From positions 9,684,501 through 9,748,500 of the forward strand of contig JAGUCH010000002.1 in the NCBI GenBank assembly GCA_019096065.1: 64,000 nt of DNA. The letters are read 5' to 3'. The notes below the pieces were generated by a model. It was given only the letters and a program-made list of their open reading frames with translations, was not told where the DNA came from and did not search any database. How positions within the stretch are numbered: the stretch's first letter is position 1; the number at the start of each line of letters is the position of its first letter. A program made the position numbers and the translations under genes. Positions 30,707 to 41,466 of this stretch are shown piece by piece. This stretch comes from Paracyclopina nana. Taxonomy: Eukaryota > Arthropoda > Copepoda > Cyclopoida > Cyclopettidae.

Positions 30707-31804
30707 TTATAGGAACCTATGCATGGACAAAGCAGATAAATCCACATCTTCGGGAACGCCCATGATCATTTGGGCTAGACATTTTCCTGTGCCTGGGCCG
30801 TTAAGAATACCCCAACAACCGTGGCCAGTGGCAATGAATGCCCCTTCGTAACCAGGAATTCTTCCAATCACCGGTAGGCTGTCAGGGCTACAAGGCAAGT
30901 AGCAAGCCTGTTCAGTTTTAATGGGTGCCTTTTTAAGTGCTGATGACAAGTCTCCAGCCACTTTATGCAGTTCCATGCCAGCTCCAGGTTTGACAGCAAC
31001 CTCTTTAGGGTCGCTTGGCAAAGGCTCATCATCGCCTTCGCCACAGACGTAGACTGTTCCATCGGGTCTTGGGTAAATTTCTGGATCATGGGAGCGATTG
31101 GTAGCATCTCTGTAGCTTATGAACATGGCTTCAGGGGGTATGTCAGCTTCCAAGATTATGCTATGGGCACGACTGCCTTTAATCGTGGGCAAAACCTTGC
31201 ATGCAGGGAAAAATTCCCGGGCCACTCCTGACCACGCTCCCATGGCAATAACAACGACATCTGCATCAAGATTGGAGCCATCGCTTAAGGTGACTTTGCT
31301 TATTTTGCTGCCGGACAGGGTCACTCCAGTCACAACTTTGCCAAGGACAAGAGTAGCTCCATTGCGTTCAGCGGCTTTCATAAGAGCGTTGGTGAGCAAA
31401 TAGGGATTGACTTGAGCAGTGCTCTTGGTACTTCCCATGGGACGCATCCTAATAATATGTCCATCGAGCCAAGATTCCTCGAACTTCTTCTTGGGACTCG
31501 CAGATGACTCTCTGGCATCAACAGAGAAGGTGGTCACGCAACGGTATCCAATATCTTCGTGAAGGTCGTTGCTAAGCTTTTCATGAAGTTTATAGCTGAG
31601 TCGTGCGAGTGGTCCAACAGGGCTGTGGTCGTTCCAGTCCAAGGCAAGGAATCCGCCGGCTTTTCCGGATGAGTGGCAAGCAATGCTTTCTCGCTCAACC
31701 ACGGTGATTTTGAGGGCTTTGTCCGTTCCAGCGTTCATTTCTGACAAGTAATAAGCGGTGGCACATCCGATGATGCCACCACCACAAATGACGACATTTT
31801 TCAT
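30707..31804 (-). CDS. FAD-dependent oxidoreductase, DAO family (Tda3-like)
   Basis: A 365-aa intronless frame. It opens with a Rossmann dinucleotide-binding motif (VVICGGGIIGCATAYYLSE, GxGxxG form) and an acidic residue ending beta-2 (VVERE), followed by the CHSSGKAGGFLALDW segment characteristic of D-amino-acid-oxidase-like flavoproteins. The C-terminal FAD-closing motif is ATGHGCWGILNGPGTGK. Overall order and length fit the eukaryotic branch that includes yeast Tda3/Btn3, linked to late endosome-Golgi traffic, and plant FAD oxidoreductases. The substrate is unknown. The start codon lies 3 nt after the UMAD1 stop and in the same frame (TAA GAA ATG), so the two are probably expressed from one transcript. 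No targeting peptide was seen. Confidence 0.88.
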   Translation of the reverse strand: MKNVVICGGGIIGCATAYYLSEMNAGTDKALKITVVERESIACHSSGKAGGFLALDWNDHSPVGPLARLSYKLHEKLSNDLHEDIGYRCVTTFSVDARESSASPKKKFEESWLDGHIIRMRPMGSTKSTAQVNPYLLTNALMKAAERNGATLVLGKVVTGVTLSGSKISKVTLSDGSNLDADVVVIAMGAWSGVAREFFPACKVLPTIKGSRAHSIILEADIPPEAMFISYRDATNRSHDPEIYPRPDGTVYVCGEGDDEPLPSDPKEVAVKPGAGMELHKVAGDLSSALKKAPIKTEQACYLPCSPDSLPVIGRIPGYEGAFIATGHGCWGILNGPGTGKCLAQMIMGVPEDVDLSALSMHRFL

Positions 31805-31807
31805 TTC

Positions 31808-32251
31808 TTAGTTGGCATGCAGCCTCATCAGCGAATCCGTGATGTTACTTTCTTGGCTCAGGACAGACCTCTCCAGGCGGAAATCGTAGTCAGTGGACTG
31901 CCAGTCAACGTTTCGGATTCGCTCAGCGATGCCTTCAACCCTGGCGAGAACTGCGTCCAGATCAGAGCCTCCAGAACACCTTGAACTGAGGACAAAGGGG
32001 ACGCCCTCGAGGTACGCAGTGGCTCCGCCGCTGGAACTGCTGGTTGTAGCTTGAACAGAATTGTTGCTCGAAGCGGCCACAGGGGCAAGAACAGGGTAAG
32101 GGGCGTTGACGTTCGGGTAAATCGAGGGCACTGATGACGGATTTGACACAATGGAGAACCCCTCGTCCTCGTTGGTCACAGTCGGCGATACGGCTGATGG
32201 ATTTGACGCTGTTGAAGACTTCTTTGTTTTGCGACCAAAAAGTCGCTCCAT
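31808..32251 (-). CDS. UMAD1: UMA-domain protein, UMAD1-like
   Basis: A 147-aa single-exon frame. The N-terminus (MERLFGRKTKK, then a GFSIV motif) resembles that of UMAD1. A Ser/Ala/Val-rich linker leads to the UMA domain (UBAP1-MVB12-associated), residues about 88-140: YLEGVPFVLSSRC, a helical spacer, then YDFRLERSVL. In UBAP1 and MVB12 this domain binds the ESCRT-I core, so a role in multivesicular body sorting is inferred. The stop (TAA) is separated from the downstream oxidoreductase start by GAA only. The whole gene lies about 3 kb from VPS37A when the retrotransposon is subtracted. Confidence 0.82.
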   Translation of the reverse strand: MERLFGRKTKKSSTASNPSAVSPTVTNEDEGFSIVSNPSSVPSIYPNVNAPYPVLAPVAASSNNSVQATTSSSSGGATAYLEGVPFVLSSRCSGGSDLDAVLARVEGIAERIRNVDWQSTDYDFRLERSVLSQESNITDSLMRLHAN

Positions 32252-32649
32252 GATTTGGCAAGAGGCAGATCTATGCCTACTTTTCTTGCTTGAGCGTTAT
32301 TTCACGCTAACGCAAAGTCACGTCAATTGCTAGGATCAGCTGATGCTAGCAAATCGTTACAAAATGGCTTTTTTCATACAATAAACAGCGCACTCTGGCT
32401 GTTTTTTGAAAAAGCTAGAGATGAACAAAAGAGCAACGAAGCTACTTTTTCAATAAAAGTAGTTAACAGAGACTTATATAGAAAGATAAGTGCTACTTAT
32501 ATCATTCTCACTGCACGCGTGCGCGCGCCAAGTGCTACAAGAGATTTTTAAAACGTTTGGGTCAGCTGTTCTAATAAAATAGTCAGTGGGCTGCACTGAT
32601 CCAGAAAGGAAAACGCCAACTGGCATCTCTGTTTTACAACTTTTAATTC

Positions 32650-32756
32650 CTAATAGTTAAAAATGCACAGTTTTTAATTGGTTAATTAACGCTTTGAGCT
32701 ACTTTCGCAATACTGAGGGCCTCTCAACCCAAGCCCTCAAAGTAACGGATCAGATA
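32650..32756 (+). repeat. Dispersed repeat A, copy 1
   Basis: Matches 59889-59995 in the same orientation. The best conserved part is ACTGAGGGCCTCTCAACCC followed by AAGCCCTCAAAGTAA and GGATCAGAT. It includes the short palindrome GAGGGC...GCCCTC. The flanks are more diverged. The class is unknown. Confidence 0.65.
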
Positions 32757-32796
32757 TAATAAGCTTTTTAAGGTCCCAGGTTAGTTGAAATCCCTA

Positions 32797-33095
32797 GAGC
32801 ACTGAGATTTGATGAGAGTATCTCGTTGTTTACAACAGCTGAACTTTTGGGGAAAAATTTTACTAAGGTACTGCTCAAAATACAGCTCCGATCGGAACGA
32901 AATTTTGAGGGGTTCATGGTTTCTCGGTACAATTTCCAAATACCAAATAAAAACTAGCATATAATTATATAATTAACGGTGGAACAAAATTGGGCAGATG
33001 TCATGCTACCGTAGCTTAGGCCGGCCGGCCACCTTTAGGTTGTTTTTCGGAACTGAGTTTTGAGAACGATCCACTCATCAAAATACAGAGCTCTA
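32797..33095 (+). repeat. Dispersed repeat B, copy 1
   Basis: Recurs inverted at 46436-46716. Shared landmarks in order are GAGCACT, AGCTCCGATCGGAACGAAAT, a TTTGGTATTTGG-type run, CGGTGGAACAAAAT, GGCAGATGTC and CATCAAAATA. A short internal palindrome (GGCCGGCCGGCC) differs between the copies. It is a transposable-element relic with no coding sequence. Confidence 0.7.
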
Positions 33096-33886
33096 ATAAG
33101 CCTTGCATTTGAGCCTAAGAAACTATAGAGGGAGCTCATTTCCGGCATTTCAGAAAATTCCTCCGCTGATCATAGGCCCCTGAATGCAGCACCTTTTCCT
33201 ACAACTTTTATACAAAAACTGATGATATTGTAACATAAAACCAAAATATGAGCTATCATTTGAAGACATTTACAAAATGTTCCTGATTTCAGAGAATCTT
33301 CTCTTTGCTACAAACATAGTTCCGATGGATATTGAGTTCTTGGGTCAATATGACATACACAAAAGGTGATTTTTTCACTAAAATTGCTGTTGAGAAAAAT
33401 ACTTATGAGTTTATTTTCATCATTTTTGAAAATACTGCATAGGTTTCAAGAAAAAGACAAAAAACGTGATTTCCCATTGCTACGCCGCTGCGTTGATACT
33501 AGCTCTATTTTCACAATAGGGGGCGCTGTTTACCCTTGACGACAGGGACTATTATGCTTAGTCTGCTGGAAAGTAGTCATTTAAAGTCATTTTGCTTGTA
33601 AAGGGGATATACTAAAATGCGCGACATGCTCGACAAGCTACTAAAATGCGCGACTACTAAAATGCGCGACATGCACGACAGACAAATAAAAATGCAATTT
33701 TTTTACTACTTCTTAGATATTTTATTATTATTATTATTACTGATCATTAGTTTTAAAGTTTTTTCGTAAATATTACATTAATAGAAAAAAACTCTGTTCA
33801 GCTAAAGAAATTATGGCATAGGTTTTTTTACTGATAAGAATAAAGTGTAGCTTTTGTGCCAGAAATTATGAATTATCCTTTTTTTA

Positions 33887-34110
33887 GGGCCTGTTCACCT
33901 GCTTATTATAGCTGTCATTTTGGCACAATATTGAAGAGAAATGCTGAAACACTGAGAATTTTATTATTACTGTAGGGTGGCATTTGGTACAAATATTTCG
34001 ATTCCGAAGTCAAAATCTGAAAAATGATTTTACAAATACCGGACAATTGCAAATATCAGCATAATATTGCGCGTTATTTTGCTGATAATATTGCAGGTGA
34101 ACAAGCCTTA
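33887..34110. mobile_element. Small palindromic MITE
   Basis: AGGGCCTGTTCACCTGC at the left and GCAGGTGAACAAGCCT at the right form inverted ends of a 0.22-kb AT-rich segment inside the left outer arm of the foldback element. A related but decayed stretch occurs at 51050-51180 (GGCCTGGTTCACCTG). No coding capacity. Confidence 0.5.
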
Positions 34111-36768
34111 ATTAATTGTCAAGAAAGCCCTACTTTTAGTTGTCGCGCATTTTAGTAGCTACTGAAATGCACGACTTGTTTATATTTTTAGATTGGCTAC
34201 TTTTAGCGGGATATACTAAAATGCGCGACATGCGCGACAAGCGCGACATGCGCGACAAACTACTAAAATGCGCGACATGCGCGACTAACTGCTAAAATGC
34301 GCGACATGCGCGACTACTAAAATGCGCGACATGCGCGACTATTAAATTATGGGACAACCAAACGTACTTGGATTATTAATCCATTATTAATAATGTACAG
34401 TCTGAATTTAAAGTATTTTTTTCTATTTTGACAAAAAAGATGGGAAAAGGCTCCAGCTTTCCAAAGAGTATTTCTGGATTATGAAACCCAAAGTTTAGAT
34501 TCCCACACCGTCCAATATTGAACGGACGAGTACAGGCTGTATTAATAAATAACAGGCAAAAAGAAAAGAAAAAAATGATAATTCTTTTTTAAGAGAGAGA
34601 ATCCCATAGCATTGCAGAAGGAGTCTAGTAGCTCCGACAGCTTTTCAAAAATCTTATGGACCATCTTGAGGGGCTACCCCTAGATACTCATTGTACCAAA
34701 GGGTTTTGCCCTCGGACCCCTGGGAGGGGAGATACACGCCCCCAAAGTTTGGAGAAATTCTTATGTAGTAAAACTTTGGACCCCCCTGGTGGCCACATGA
34801 GGCAACTTTTTTCAACCCATTTTTTGTGCATTGTTATACCCCCTAAGGATCTCTTGGGAAATGGGATAAAAGTTGTCGTCATGCATGCCCACTGTGCTCC
34901 AGGGGGCGATATGTTATTTTTAGGGGGTAACTTTGGCGCAAAATTGAGTAACCTTCCCACGGATGAATTTTTTTCATTTTTTGCACAGAGTCAGCCAATG
35001 GTTAGTACTTTCATATGAAAGAATTAAAAAATGACCCTTTTTTGTTTAGAGCCAGATATTGTCCGTCAAAGTTTTGCTAATTTTAGCCAATATAACTTTG
35101 TTTTACAGACTTCAGATTTATGGCCTAAAAAAGAAATTTTATTATAATTATTACATGTTGTGAACAATACTTATTTTTATCATTTTTTTGTTTTGGTAGC
35201 ATCTGGGGGTACTTCCTTAATTAAGGTTTTAGAATTTTCGGAAAAAAATGGTTTAATTTTAAAACCTTAGTTTCTAAGTGATAAAATGAAAATGCATGAA
35301 CTGGAAATGAAATTTTATTATAAATATGGGGTATGAGGAGCAATTTTTATAATTGTCATACTTAGGTGTTCTCGATTTTAGGGGTAGTTATTTGATAAAA
35401 ACTAATACATTTACTGTTAAAGTACCCCCAAAAATGATCCAACACTATCATGGCAAAGATAAAAGTTGTTGAATATACCACATATTTATAATAAAATTTC
35501 ATTTTCAGCTCAATATATTTAAGTCCATTTAACAAATATGTAAGTTTAAACAAGACTGATGTATGTTTATTATAAAAGTATCTTAAAAAGTCATCAAACC
35601 TCATTTTAGTAAAAATAAAAGTTGCTTACCACTGCCAATAATTATAATAAAATTTCATTTTCAGAGGTGAAAAATGAATTTTGTAACATACAAACTTAAT
35701 TCTTGCAAATAGCACCAATTTTTCAAAAAGTCATATAACTTTTTATTTAGGAAGTGCCCCTAGATGCAGCCAAAACAAAAAATGACCAAAATAAGTATTG
35801 TTCACAACATGTAATAATTATAATAAAATTTCTTTTTTAGGCCATAAATCTGAAGTCTGTAAAACAAAGTTATATTGGCTAAAATTAGCAAAACTTTGAC
35901 GGACAATATCTGGCTCTAAACAAAAAAGGGTCATTTTTTAATTCTTTTATATGAAAGTACTAACCATTGGCTGACTCTGTGCAAAAAATGAAAAAAATTC
36001 ATCCGCGGGAAGGTTCCTCAATTTTGCGCCAAAGTTACCCCCTAAAAATAACATATCGCCCCCTGGAGCACAGTGGGCATGCATGACGACAACTTTTATC
36101 CCATTTCCCAAGAGACCCTTAGGGGTATAACAATGCACAAAAAATGGGTTAAAAAAAGTTGCCTCATGTGGCCACCAGGGGGGTCCAAAGTTTTACTACA
36201 TAAGAATTTCTCCAAACTTTGGGGGCGTGTATCTCCCCTCCCAGGGGTCCGAGGGCAAAACCCTTTGGTACAGTGAGTATCTAGGGGTAGCCCCTCAAGA
36301 TGGTCCATAAGATTTTTGAAAAGCTGTCGGAGCTACTAGACTCCTTCTGCAATGCTATGGGATTCTCACTCTTAAGTCTAACATTGTAATTTTTTTTCAA
36401 GTCTAACATAGCAATTTTTTCAATTCTTACTTTTTTTTCAATTCTAAAAATTTTGCATTGTTTTATCTCCTCTCTGATCAAAAACTATGCCATAATTTCG
36501 GCCATAACCATAGGTGAACATTGAAGAGTGAGCTACTTCAATGTAATATTTATGAAAAAGCACAACAATTAATCAGTAACAGTAAATAGAAAAAATATTT
36601 CAAGAAGTGGTAACTAAACATTTTTTTTGCATTTTAGTAACCTGTGGTGCTTGTCTCGCATTTTAGTAGTCGTGCATGTCGCGCATTTTAGTAGTTTGTC
36701 GTGCATGTCGCGCTTGTCGCATATGTCGCGCATGTTGCGCATTTTAGTATATCCCGTCTAGCTTTAAC

Positions 36769-37625
36769 TTTGATTAAAATCAGCTGTTTGTCTACTTCTA
36801 AGATTGGCTACTTTTGACTAGAATTTAACTTTTATTAAAATTGGCTGTTAGTTTTTTTTTTTTTTATTGTCTACTTTTTGACTAGAATTTGACTTTGATT
36901 AAAATCAGCTGTTTGTCGTAGGCCTTCAGACTACCCGACCAGAATCCTATGAGGATCGGCCCGAAGTCCATGACTTTGGGGTCCTGCAAACTTGACAGGA
37001 TCGCAATCCCAATGGCCGGTCTACCAGATGGGAAGACAGGCACTCCTCTGAGGAAATCCACACCCACAATGGAGAGAAGAACTACAGCCTGGCTGTAAGA
37101 CTACTTGGACAACTAATGGTATTGTGAGACAACACCAGAAAGACCAATAAAGATCCTTCTAAAATGAATAAGCACTCACATGAGGTGTGAGCAAAGCTCA
37201 CCTAGATAACTAAACATTGCATAAAATAAAGGCCAAAGCATTGCTCTAGCAAGTTACAGTACATAAAACCTTATCATAAAACACATAATACACAAGTATA
37301 AAAAATAGATCACTTTGATCTCAATAAATCAATCAGTAAAACTCAATCATGATGTTTTCTTATTCAACTTTTCTCACACACTGAAATTCTTACATAAAAT
37401 TCAATGGCTGCCGCTGAGGTGGAGGTGGTGCTGAGCGGAAGAGGGGAGCGTGCGCTTGCGCGCAGGCCGCGACATGTTGGTTTTATTTGCTAAGTTTCTT
37501 TTCGGTAATTTGACAGCGATTTTGCCGGTATGGAGAATTCATAATATCAGGCGAAAAACGCTTCTGTTAACTGTACAAACTAAGGAAAAAGTACTAAGAA
37601 AAAAAAGGCACTTCAGTATCAGTCA
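36769..37625. other. Interior of the outer foldback, partly reiterated
   Basis: Three imperfect copies of GACTAGAATTT...TTTGATTAAAATCAGCTGTTTGTC at 36769-36918 form a short direct repeat. On the minus strand, 37067-36882 has a 61-codon frame with protein-like composition but no family I recognise. It may be captured or relic coding sequence. The remainder is AT-rich. Confidence 0.4.
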
Positions 37626-37937
37626 TATCAGTGCATGTCGCGCATTTTAGTAGTTTGTCGCGCATGTCGCGCATTTTAGTATATCCCCTTATAAAGTGGC
37701 ACTCCTGTTTTTCCATTTTAAAATCCTCGCTCAGCTATTTAATGACCCGACTTTACGTGCCCCATAATGAAATAATTAACATTATAATTAACATTAACAG
37801 TATAATTCAGTTTATATTCTTAATTACTAATAGCTGAGACGGCTGAGGAGTACATAAGTTCCGAACATATAATTACCATGATTTTTCTATGTTGTTTGAT
37901 CAAGAGATGGATAATGAACATTATCCAAAGAAAAAAT

Positions 37938-37998
37938 GAAGGTGTGAGCAAGAATCGAACTCAGGCCAACAAGTTAGTGCGCCAGCGCTCTACCTCTG
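37938..37998 (-). repeat. tRNA-like SINE, part 1 (split by an LTR element)
   Basis: Read on the minus strand it has a pol III A box (CAGAGGTAGAGCGCTGG) and a B box (GAGTTCGATTCTTGC), spaced as in a tRNA gene. The upstream part of the unit resumes at 41239 after the LTR retrotransposon. The insertion point is marked by the 5-bp duplication CTCTG. A related diverged copy lies at 48318-48475. Confidence 0.65.
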
Positions 37999-38254
37999 TG
38001 AAAGGAAGATCTGCTCCAAGAATCTACGTTTGGAGAGATGTTGCCGACGTGCCAAGAGAGGACTTAGCTCAGATTGAACGATGGAAGTGAAAGTAATACA
38101 ACTTTACTGTGTGATAAACAAAACGTGACTGCGGTTTATTAGCGGGACAAGATATAGCTGAGTAAACGATGACAATAGCTGAACTGTTGAACACAGGCGG
38201 GAATATTCAAATGCAGCCGTCCTTTTTTCCTTCATTCCCCGCGTTGAAGGCATA

Positions 38255-38389
38255 TCAGCCTTCAACTTCGTCGTAATCATTGGCTAAGAAACGATTGGAC
38301 TCTTCCTCGCCGATTTCCATCTCCGCATCGCCGTCCTCTTTATCAAGGGCTTCCAACCCAATCGGGTCATTCGTTTCCAGTTTTTCCAT
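38255..38389 (-). CDS. 44-codon acidic ORF inside the LTR
   Basis: Within the left LTR (and again in the right LTR at 41102-41236) an ATG frame of 44 codons ends IGEEESNRFLANDYDEVEG. A nearly parallel peptide end (IGEEEPNGFLANNEDKVRG) is encoded just outside the LTR at 38475-38411 on the same strand. The LTR therefore appears to have taken in a duplicate of the element's last coding segment. Expression is doubtful. Confidence 0.4.
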   Translation of the reverse strand: MEKLETNDPIGLEALDKEDGDAEMEIGEEESNRFLANDYDEVEG

Positions 38390-40827
38390 CATTCCCCGCG
38401 TTAGGGCTAATTAGCCTCTAACTTTGTCCTCGTTGTTGGCCAAAAATCCATTGGGCTCCTCCTCGCCAATGCTGAGAAGGATGTCGCCGCAGTCCCGATG
38501 GGGGCTGGACATTGTCCTCATCATAAGGAGGGGGCATGGCATCGGATTTCACCTCCTTGACTTGAAGGAGGCACCAAATCTGTTTGCGGCTATCGGGATG
38601 CAATGAGGTGGGGGAATGTGATCGGGCTCCTGAACATGGTCGGGCCTCGATTGGACGTGATTGAGTCTTGGCGGAACCTCATACTCTTTTTTGATGCGGT
38701 TCACAGCTTCCGCGATGGCATTGTCCATTTTCGCCCTTTTCCGTTACTGTTCTTCTGGCGTGACAAATCCAGAAGGCATTGAGGCTGGGATGGGGTGGTA
38801 CTTGGTCTGTACAAGCGATTGAGGACCCTGTGGGCGAGGGAGCTGGAGATGACTGTGAGATCATACAAGTCTTTGATCCTGGCATGTCCCGTTTGTATGG
38901 GAGAGTTGGCTGTGTATTTTGGCCTCATTTTTGCATTTTAATGCTTGCATATTTTTCCCCGCTCATGGAGCGTGCGACATGAAATGTTTTAACTTGCTAT
39001 TTAATGACCTTGTGATAGAAATCATATGTTAGTTTACTTATTTCATATTGGTCTTGAAATCAAATGACATGTTTTCAAACAATCTCCGTGTGTCAAGCTG
39101 CATATCAGGGAGCGCTGCCGTATGTTGGCTTAGTTAGGTTAGGGTTTCCCTTTTTGGCTAGAATTTGTAAGTTTATGATTTGAAACAATCATGATGTTTC
39201 TGCCATTGTGTCTCGCAATGAGAAGTGGTTTATTTCAAAAATGTCTTTGACAATTAATTATGTTAAAATGTGGTGTCTGGCCAATAAAATTGGTCTTCTT
39301 TGATAAGTAGAGACCTCTGTTGACTTTTCAATTTCCCCGCGTATGACGACATTGAAATCAACTTTTGCATCGAATCTGTTTAGATCATCCTTTAGGTTTT
39401 GATTTTCACCAGAAAAGTTTTCTTTTTGCGGTTCAAGAATGTCTTTTAATTTCTATCATAGTAGTTTCTGTCTTTAGATTGAAACTTTCGAGAACTTTTC
39501 TGGAAGAGGCTTTTGTCTATGGATTGTATTGCTTTAGTAGTTGACTCTTTTTTAGCATTAAATCCGTGTATTGTGAATTTGAAACTTTAGTCTATGACTC
39601 TTTTTGTTTCCAATTCTCATCAATGTCACTACTCCTTTAAGTAGACTGTTCTATGAATTGTAGTGGTTCTTTGTTAGTGTTAGGAGTTATTTGAGTTGCG
39701 CATACAGCACCCATGAGTTCAGCTTGTAGCATTGTTCTTTAAATCAATCTTTAGGTTATGATTATTGCCAGAAAAGGACTCTTGTGCTTATAGTAGAAGG
39801 AATGTGAGTGCTTGTCATTTACTGTCAAGTACTGTGGTTGATTGTCTTCAGACTGAATCGTTCGAGGACTTTTCTGGAGGATTTTTTGGAACATGCCCTT
39901 TGAGATAGTTTTATTTTGATGTTGTTAAGACAGACGATAGCATGAATAAGTGTTAGTACATTATTATAATGTTTCTTAATGTAATTGTCTGTTAGTAAGA
40001 CCTTCTATTTTCTGTTTATGTATTTGTAAACCTCTATGTTTTGATCCGGCCATGAAGCTTCCAGTTTGAATAGTGGCCTGAGTTTGTCAAAGGACATTGA
40101 TGGGTTGTAATTGTTTGGACTAGAATGGGTTACTGTTGTTTGGACTAGAATGGGTTACTATTTTCATACATCTCCTTCATGTCTTTGGGATCTTAAGCTC
40201 AATTCCTGGATTGGATGGAGCTGATCAAAGCGTTTGTTTCGATATCGAGTTCATTCCAATTCGCCACTCCGAATTCGCTGTCTGATGGGTAATTTGTGGC
40301 CATTTTGTAATGATTGGACTAGTTGTGCAGGTAGGCAGGATTTTATTATCGAGTAATTCGTGTATAAAGTGATGTAAGTTTTAGTAATGACAATATATTG
40401 TAGCTTGAGGGTGACGATTAGCTTCAATATTGTCCTTTGGATTTTGTTGGTGACGTTGTAATGGGAAGCTTCGGCTGTTTGTGAGGCTTCTTTTTGATAC
40501 TTGTCTGTAAATAGAAATGTCTTTTAGAATGGTGAATTTCGCGATTGGATCACTTCTGTTGGCTAAGCCTTGATCCGCTCGTTTGGTTCTAAAGACTTTC
40601 AATATGGGTGAATTTCGTCCGGGTCAAAACCACTTTTGGCTCGAGAGAAATTGTCAGTGGGGAATCCAACGCGTTAGTACGTGACTCTTTTTGCTTTGGA
40701 TTCGTGGTTTTGAATTCGAAACTTTAGTCTATGACTCTTTTTGTTTCAAATTCTGGGTTTAGCGTGTGTGGCTAGTGCGGTATGAGTGTGTTCTGAGAAT
40801 CTCAGGAAAATTGTCTTGGTTCACCTG

Positions 40828-40845
40828 TTGTTCACTTGGGCGCCA
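40828..40845 (-). promoter_or_regulatory. Primer binding site of the minus-strand LTR element
   Basis: On the minus strand TGGCGCCCAAGTGAACAA directly abuts the right LTR. The first ten bases are identical to the primer binding site of the BEL element at 14259. The match to any one tRNA beyond that is not clear. Confidence 0.7.
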
Positions 40846-41238
40846 TGAAAGGAAGATCTGCTCCAAGAATCTACGTTTGGAGAGATGTTGCCGACGTGCC
40901 AAGAGAGGACTTAGCTCAGATTGAACGATGGAAGTGAAAGTAATACAACTTTACTGTGTGATAAACAAAACGTGACTGCGGTTTATTAGCGGGACAAGAT
41001 ATAGCTGAGTAAACGATGACAATAGCTGAACTGTTGAACACAGGCGGGAATATTCAAATGCAGCCGTCCTTTTTTCCTTCATTCCCCGCGTTGAAGGCAT
41101 ATCAGCCTTCAACTTCGTCGTAATCATTGGCTAAGAAACGATTGGACTCTTCCTCGCCGATTTCCATCTCCGCATCGCCGTCCTCTTTATCAAGGGCTTC
41201 CAACCCAATCGGGTCATTCGTTTCCAGTTTTTCCATCA

Positions 41239-41300
41239 CTCTGAGCCAATGCATTGCTTTAGAGCTGGGTCAAATTGCGACTTATGAGTAACGAGCACTG
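41239..41300 (-). repeat. tRNA-like SINE, part 2
   Basis: Continuation of the SINE interrupted by the LTR element. CTCTGAGCCAATGCATTGC followed by a GAGCTGGGTCAAATTGCGA stretch matches the diverged copy at 48364-48424. The right limit is uncertain. Confidence 0.55.
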
Positions 41301-41466
41301 CAAACAGAGCGCAACAAGCAGCTGGTCCATAGGCTAGACCGCTGGGTCAACTTTGTTGAGCTCACGCTCATGTAGGTAATAAAGCGGACCGCAAAATTTA
41401 AGGCATCTGAAGCAAAATTGAGGAACCAAGAAGCTTTTCTAAATTCAATTTTATCAATGCTTGAAA

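Larger units (their letters stand above)
32252..33600. other. Repeat-rich intergenic
   Basis: No gene was seen. The stretch contains two dispersed repeats found again elsewhere in the window. One is 32650-32756, matching 59889-59995 (core AGGGCCTCTCAACCCAAGCC). The other is 32797-33095, matching 46436-46716 in inverted orientation. The remainder is AT-rich unique sequence. Confidence 0.55.
33601..37690. mobile_element. Nested foldback (long inverted repeat) element
   Basis: Both ends carry AGGGGATATACTAAAATGCG in inverted orientation (33602 onward, and the reverse complement ending at 37689). Short subrepeats of CTAAAATGCGCGACATG follow. A second, inner pair of the same termini sits at about 34208 and 36768. 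Inside that lie two inverted arms of about 0.6 kb, 34600-35215 and 35750-36365. They share the same nearly colinear sequence around a 0.5-kb AT-rich centre that itself repeats TTATAATAAAATTTCATTTT. There is no transposase. Terminal tandem subrepeats plus long inverted arms are the hallmark of foldback elements. I could not define a target duplication. The mirrored 63-120-codon frames in the arms are not proteins. Confidence 0.8.
37999..41238 (-). mobile_element. Non-autonomous LTR retrotransposon, minus orientation
   Basis: Two 393-bp direct repeats (37999-38391 and 40846-41238) with TG...CA ends flank 2.45 kb. The 5-bp target duplication CTCTG is present at 37994-37998 and 41239-41243. Just inside the right LTR the minus strand reads TGGCGCCCAAGTGAACAA, a primer binding site. 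The minus strand next to the left LTR reads CGCGGGGAA, a purine tract. The element is therefore transcribed leftward. The interior has no intact gag or pol; a short coding-like stretch near 38475-38928 (-) looks like the remnant of an ORF. No difference between the LTRs was noticed. Confidence 0.88.

Noticed and set aside
34656-36308. Mirrored 63-120-codon frames in the foldback arms
   Set aside because: The same peptide appears on opposite strands because the DNA is an inverted repeat. It has no domain features.
33595-37696. TA or TTAA target duplication for the outer foldback element
   Set aside because: The flanks read GTA and ATA next to the termini. No direct repeat of convincing length is present.
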